From Nitrospina sp. LS_NOB (GTDB taxonomy: Bacteria; Nitrospinota; Nitrospinia; Nitrospinales; VA-1), in the NCBI GenBank assembly GCA_001542995.1, contig LFLA01000021.1, positions 124,001 through 188,000 of the forward strand: DNA of 64,000 bases. The letters run 5' to 3'. Of the stretch, positions 62,764 to 64,000 are shown one piece after another. The stretch's first letter is position 1. Each line of letters begins with the position of its first letter. The position numbers were made by a program, and so were the translations under genes. The notes under the pieces were generated by a model that worked only from the letters and a program-made list of their open reading frames with translations, had not been told where the DNA came from and made no database searches.

Positions 62764-63347
62764 AAATTATATCCACGGAGTTTATAACCGGGGCCGTTTC
62801 GGCCAAGCAATACCCAAAAGGAGCGCTTCCTGAATTCGCGTTTGCTGGCCGTTCCAATGTGGGCAAGTCCTCTCTCATCAAGTCCTTACTCAACCGGAAA
62901 AAACTGGTGCGCATCAGTTCTTCTCCCGGCAAAACCCGAGAAATTAATTTTTTCAACATCAATGATGCAATGATGTTTGCCGACCTTCCAGGCTATGGGT
63001 TTGCCAGAGTCCCCCCGGCCCTGCAGAGGCAGTGGAAAAAAATGATCGAGGAATACCTGACCCAGCGCGAACCTCTCACCGCCATCGTATTCATCGTTGA
63101 TGTTCGGCGCAAACCAACTGAGTTGGATTTGACCTTGAAAGAATGGCTGGAGGAATTGGATAGAGACTATATTCTGGCGATCACCAAGGCCGACAAACTC
63201 TCCGCCTCGGAGCGTAGTAAACAGGTGAAAATAATTAAATCCGCATTCATGGGTAAAAACGCTCTGGACTTCACGGTCTACTCCAGCAAAAACCATACGG
63301 GGAGAAAAGAACTCTGGGCCCAACTACAAAAGCTTGCCCACCACTAG
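62760..63347 (+). CDS. engB: Ribosome biogenesis GTP-binding protein YsxC/EngB
   Basis: 195 residues: EFAFAGRSNVGKSSLIKSL (G1), G2-like SSSPGKTREINFF, G3 ADLPGYGFARVP, VDVRRKPTELDL, G4 ITKADKL and the SSK G5. An essential GTPase in assembly of the large ribosomal subunit. Its ATG is in ATGA overlap with the small ORF that follows DUF1015, so the three may be translated in relay. Confidence 0.96.
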   Translation: MKIISTEFITGAVSAKQYPKGALPEFAFAGRSNVGKSSLIKSLLNRKKLVRISSSPGKTREINFFNINDAMMFADLPGYGFARVPPALQRQWKKMIEEYLTQREPLTAIVFIVDVRRKPTELDLTLKEWLEELDRDYILAITKADKLSASERSKQVKIIKSAFMGKNALDFTVYSSKNHTGRKELWAQLQKLAHH

Positions 63348-63417
63348 CAGGGTGCTGGAAAACTCGTATAGCTGTGTTAGGCTCTTCAAAACAATGTCAA
63401 CGTAAGGGGAAAACACT

Positions 63418-64000
63418 ATGACGAAAAATATTTTTATCGGATTAGCAATACTTGCAATATTGTCCGAAACTGCCTTTGCTGGTCCATTTGGGCTTTCTAT
63501 GGGAATGAAGAAATCTGACTTTAAAGGGGAATTGGAAAAACTCGGCGGGTTGAATGAATATAGATACAAAACAGGTACTGTACCGAAAGAACACAGCGCC
63601 TTTGACTACTACATTGTAAAAATTACCCCTCAAACCGGTCTTTGCCATATAACAGCAGTAGGAAAAAATATAAGCGTAAATGCTTATGGTGATGAAGCAC
63701 AACGTGCATTTGATAGCATGGAGTTAAAACTCAAGAAATCCTATGGCAGTAATACAAGGTTTGATTATTTGCGTGATGGAAGCCTTTGGGATGGACCGAG
63801 ATATTGGATGCGAGTGTTAAAAGAAGAAGAAAGAACATTAATGGTACTCTGGAATAAGAAAGCTGGGTCAACTTTAAAAGACAACCTAGGAGCCGTGGCG
63901 CTTTCGGTCAAAGGAATCGGACTAACAACAGGATATTTGAGACTTGAGTATGCTTTTACAAATAAATACACATGTGATGCTGAAGTGGCGGCAGAAGATA
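63418..64000 (+). CDS. Exported protein, truncated by the window end
   Basis: From ATG 63418 (AAGGGGA eight bases upstream) an AT-rich frame runs off the window (194 complete codons). A Sec signal peptide (ISNIF-like hydrophobic core ending TAFAG) precedes a mature domain that begins GPFGLSMGMKKSDF. Such GLxxGMxxxDF starts occur in small periplasmic proteins with repeated beta structure. No family assigned. AT-rich relative to engB. Confidence 0.6.
   Translation, partial: MTKNIFIGLAILAILSETAFAGPFGLSMGMKKSDFKGELEKLGGLNEYRYKTGTVPKEHSAFDYYIVKITPQTGLCHITAVGKNISVNAYGDEAQRAFDSMELKLKKSYGSNTRFDYLRDGSLWDGPRYWMRVLKEEERTLMVLWNKKAGSTLKDNLGAVALSVKGIGLTTGYLRLEYAFTNKYTCDAEVAAED

Overview
The window is about 64 kb of a Gram-negative bacterial chromosome. 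It has roughly balanced base composition, ordinary housekeeping genes on both strands and three conspicuously AT-rich insertions. Lipoproteins, Sec signal peptides, a gcvPA-type (split) glycine decarboxylase, an AroD-AroE fusion, CX4CX2C B12-binding radical SAM proteins and a large periplasmic multihaem cytochrome operon together suggest an environmental lineage such as Nitrospinota or a Desulfobacterota-like group. That placement is inference: no rRNA gene is present and no database was searched.

Layout. 1-3000: the end of a class 3 lipase gene abutting a type III restriction-like helicase-nuclease. 3083-6617: a secreted four-repeat protein, a fused csrA/fliW remnant, tRNA-Phe, a double-receiver regulator and tiny ORFs. 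6652-14053: LRR and SUMF1-type exported proteins, leuCD, an SLC13 transporter, a rhodanese and aroDE. 14162-17029: an AT-rich islet, a phage-like fragment and a parDE toxin-antitoxin pair with its operator. 17038-22634: a decayed flagellar locus (FlgN/FliT-like, FliD-like with a frameshift, flagellin with an in-frame stop) next to a FleQ/FlrA-like sigma-54 activator. 22797-30259: cupin, an all-cysteine Rieske-like protein, TPR protein, Lpd-like oxidoreductase, gcvT-gcvH-gcvPA and a nucleotidyltransferase. 30390-33576: lepA-lepB-HAD operon. 33599-41099: assorted exported and regulatory genes and tyrS. 41550-45892: rpmH, rnpA, yidD, yidC, mnmE, with a 99-bp tandem array wedged between rpmH and rnpA. 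46191-54874: a UDG-like gene, two tandem B12-binding radical SAM paralogues, an 11-blade NHL protein behind a consensus promoter and structured leader, and a frameshifted Hpt gene. 54933-61111: a four-gene cytochrome c operon with 12, 10, 2 and 1 haem sites. 61403-64000: a DUF1015 protein, engB and the start of an exported protein.

Two themes stand out. First, the intergenic spaces are populated by a mosaic of short palindromic modules. The commonest is CCAC-TCGGC-GTGG; others are GCGGAG-GTT-CTCCGC, CCCCTGCGGGG and CCGGCG-N4-CGCCGG. Pairs of the first module in opposite orientation bound elements of about 100-210 bp, as in REPIN- or MITE-like elements. They sit right behind stop codons, sometimes supply the C-terminus of a gene, and have been amplified in tandem in front of rnpA. 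Second, motility functions look lost or rearranged (csrA/fliW deletion fusion, interrupted flagellin, frameshifted fliD), while respiratory electron transfer is elaborate: the cytochrome operon is translationally coupled throughout and its two large members are diverged paralogues.

Limits: family names come from motif recognition by eye. Start codons were moved where a Shine-Dalgarno sequence or the family N-terminus indicated it. Several frameshifts lie in homopolymers and could be sequence errors.
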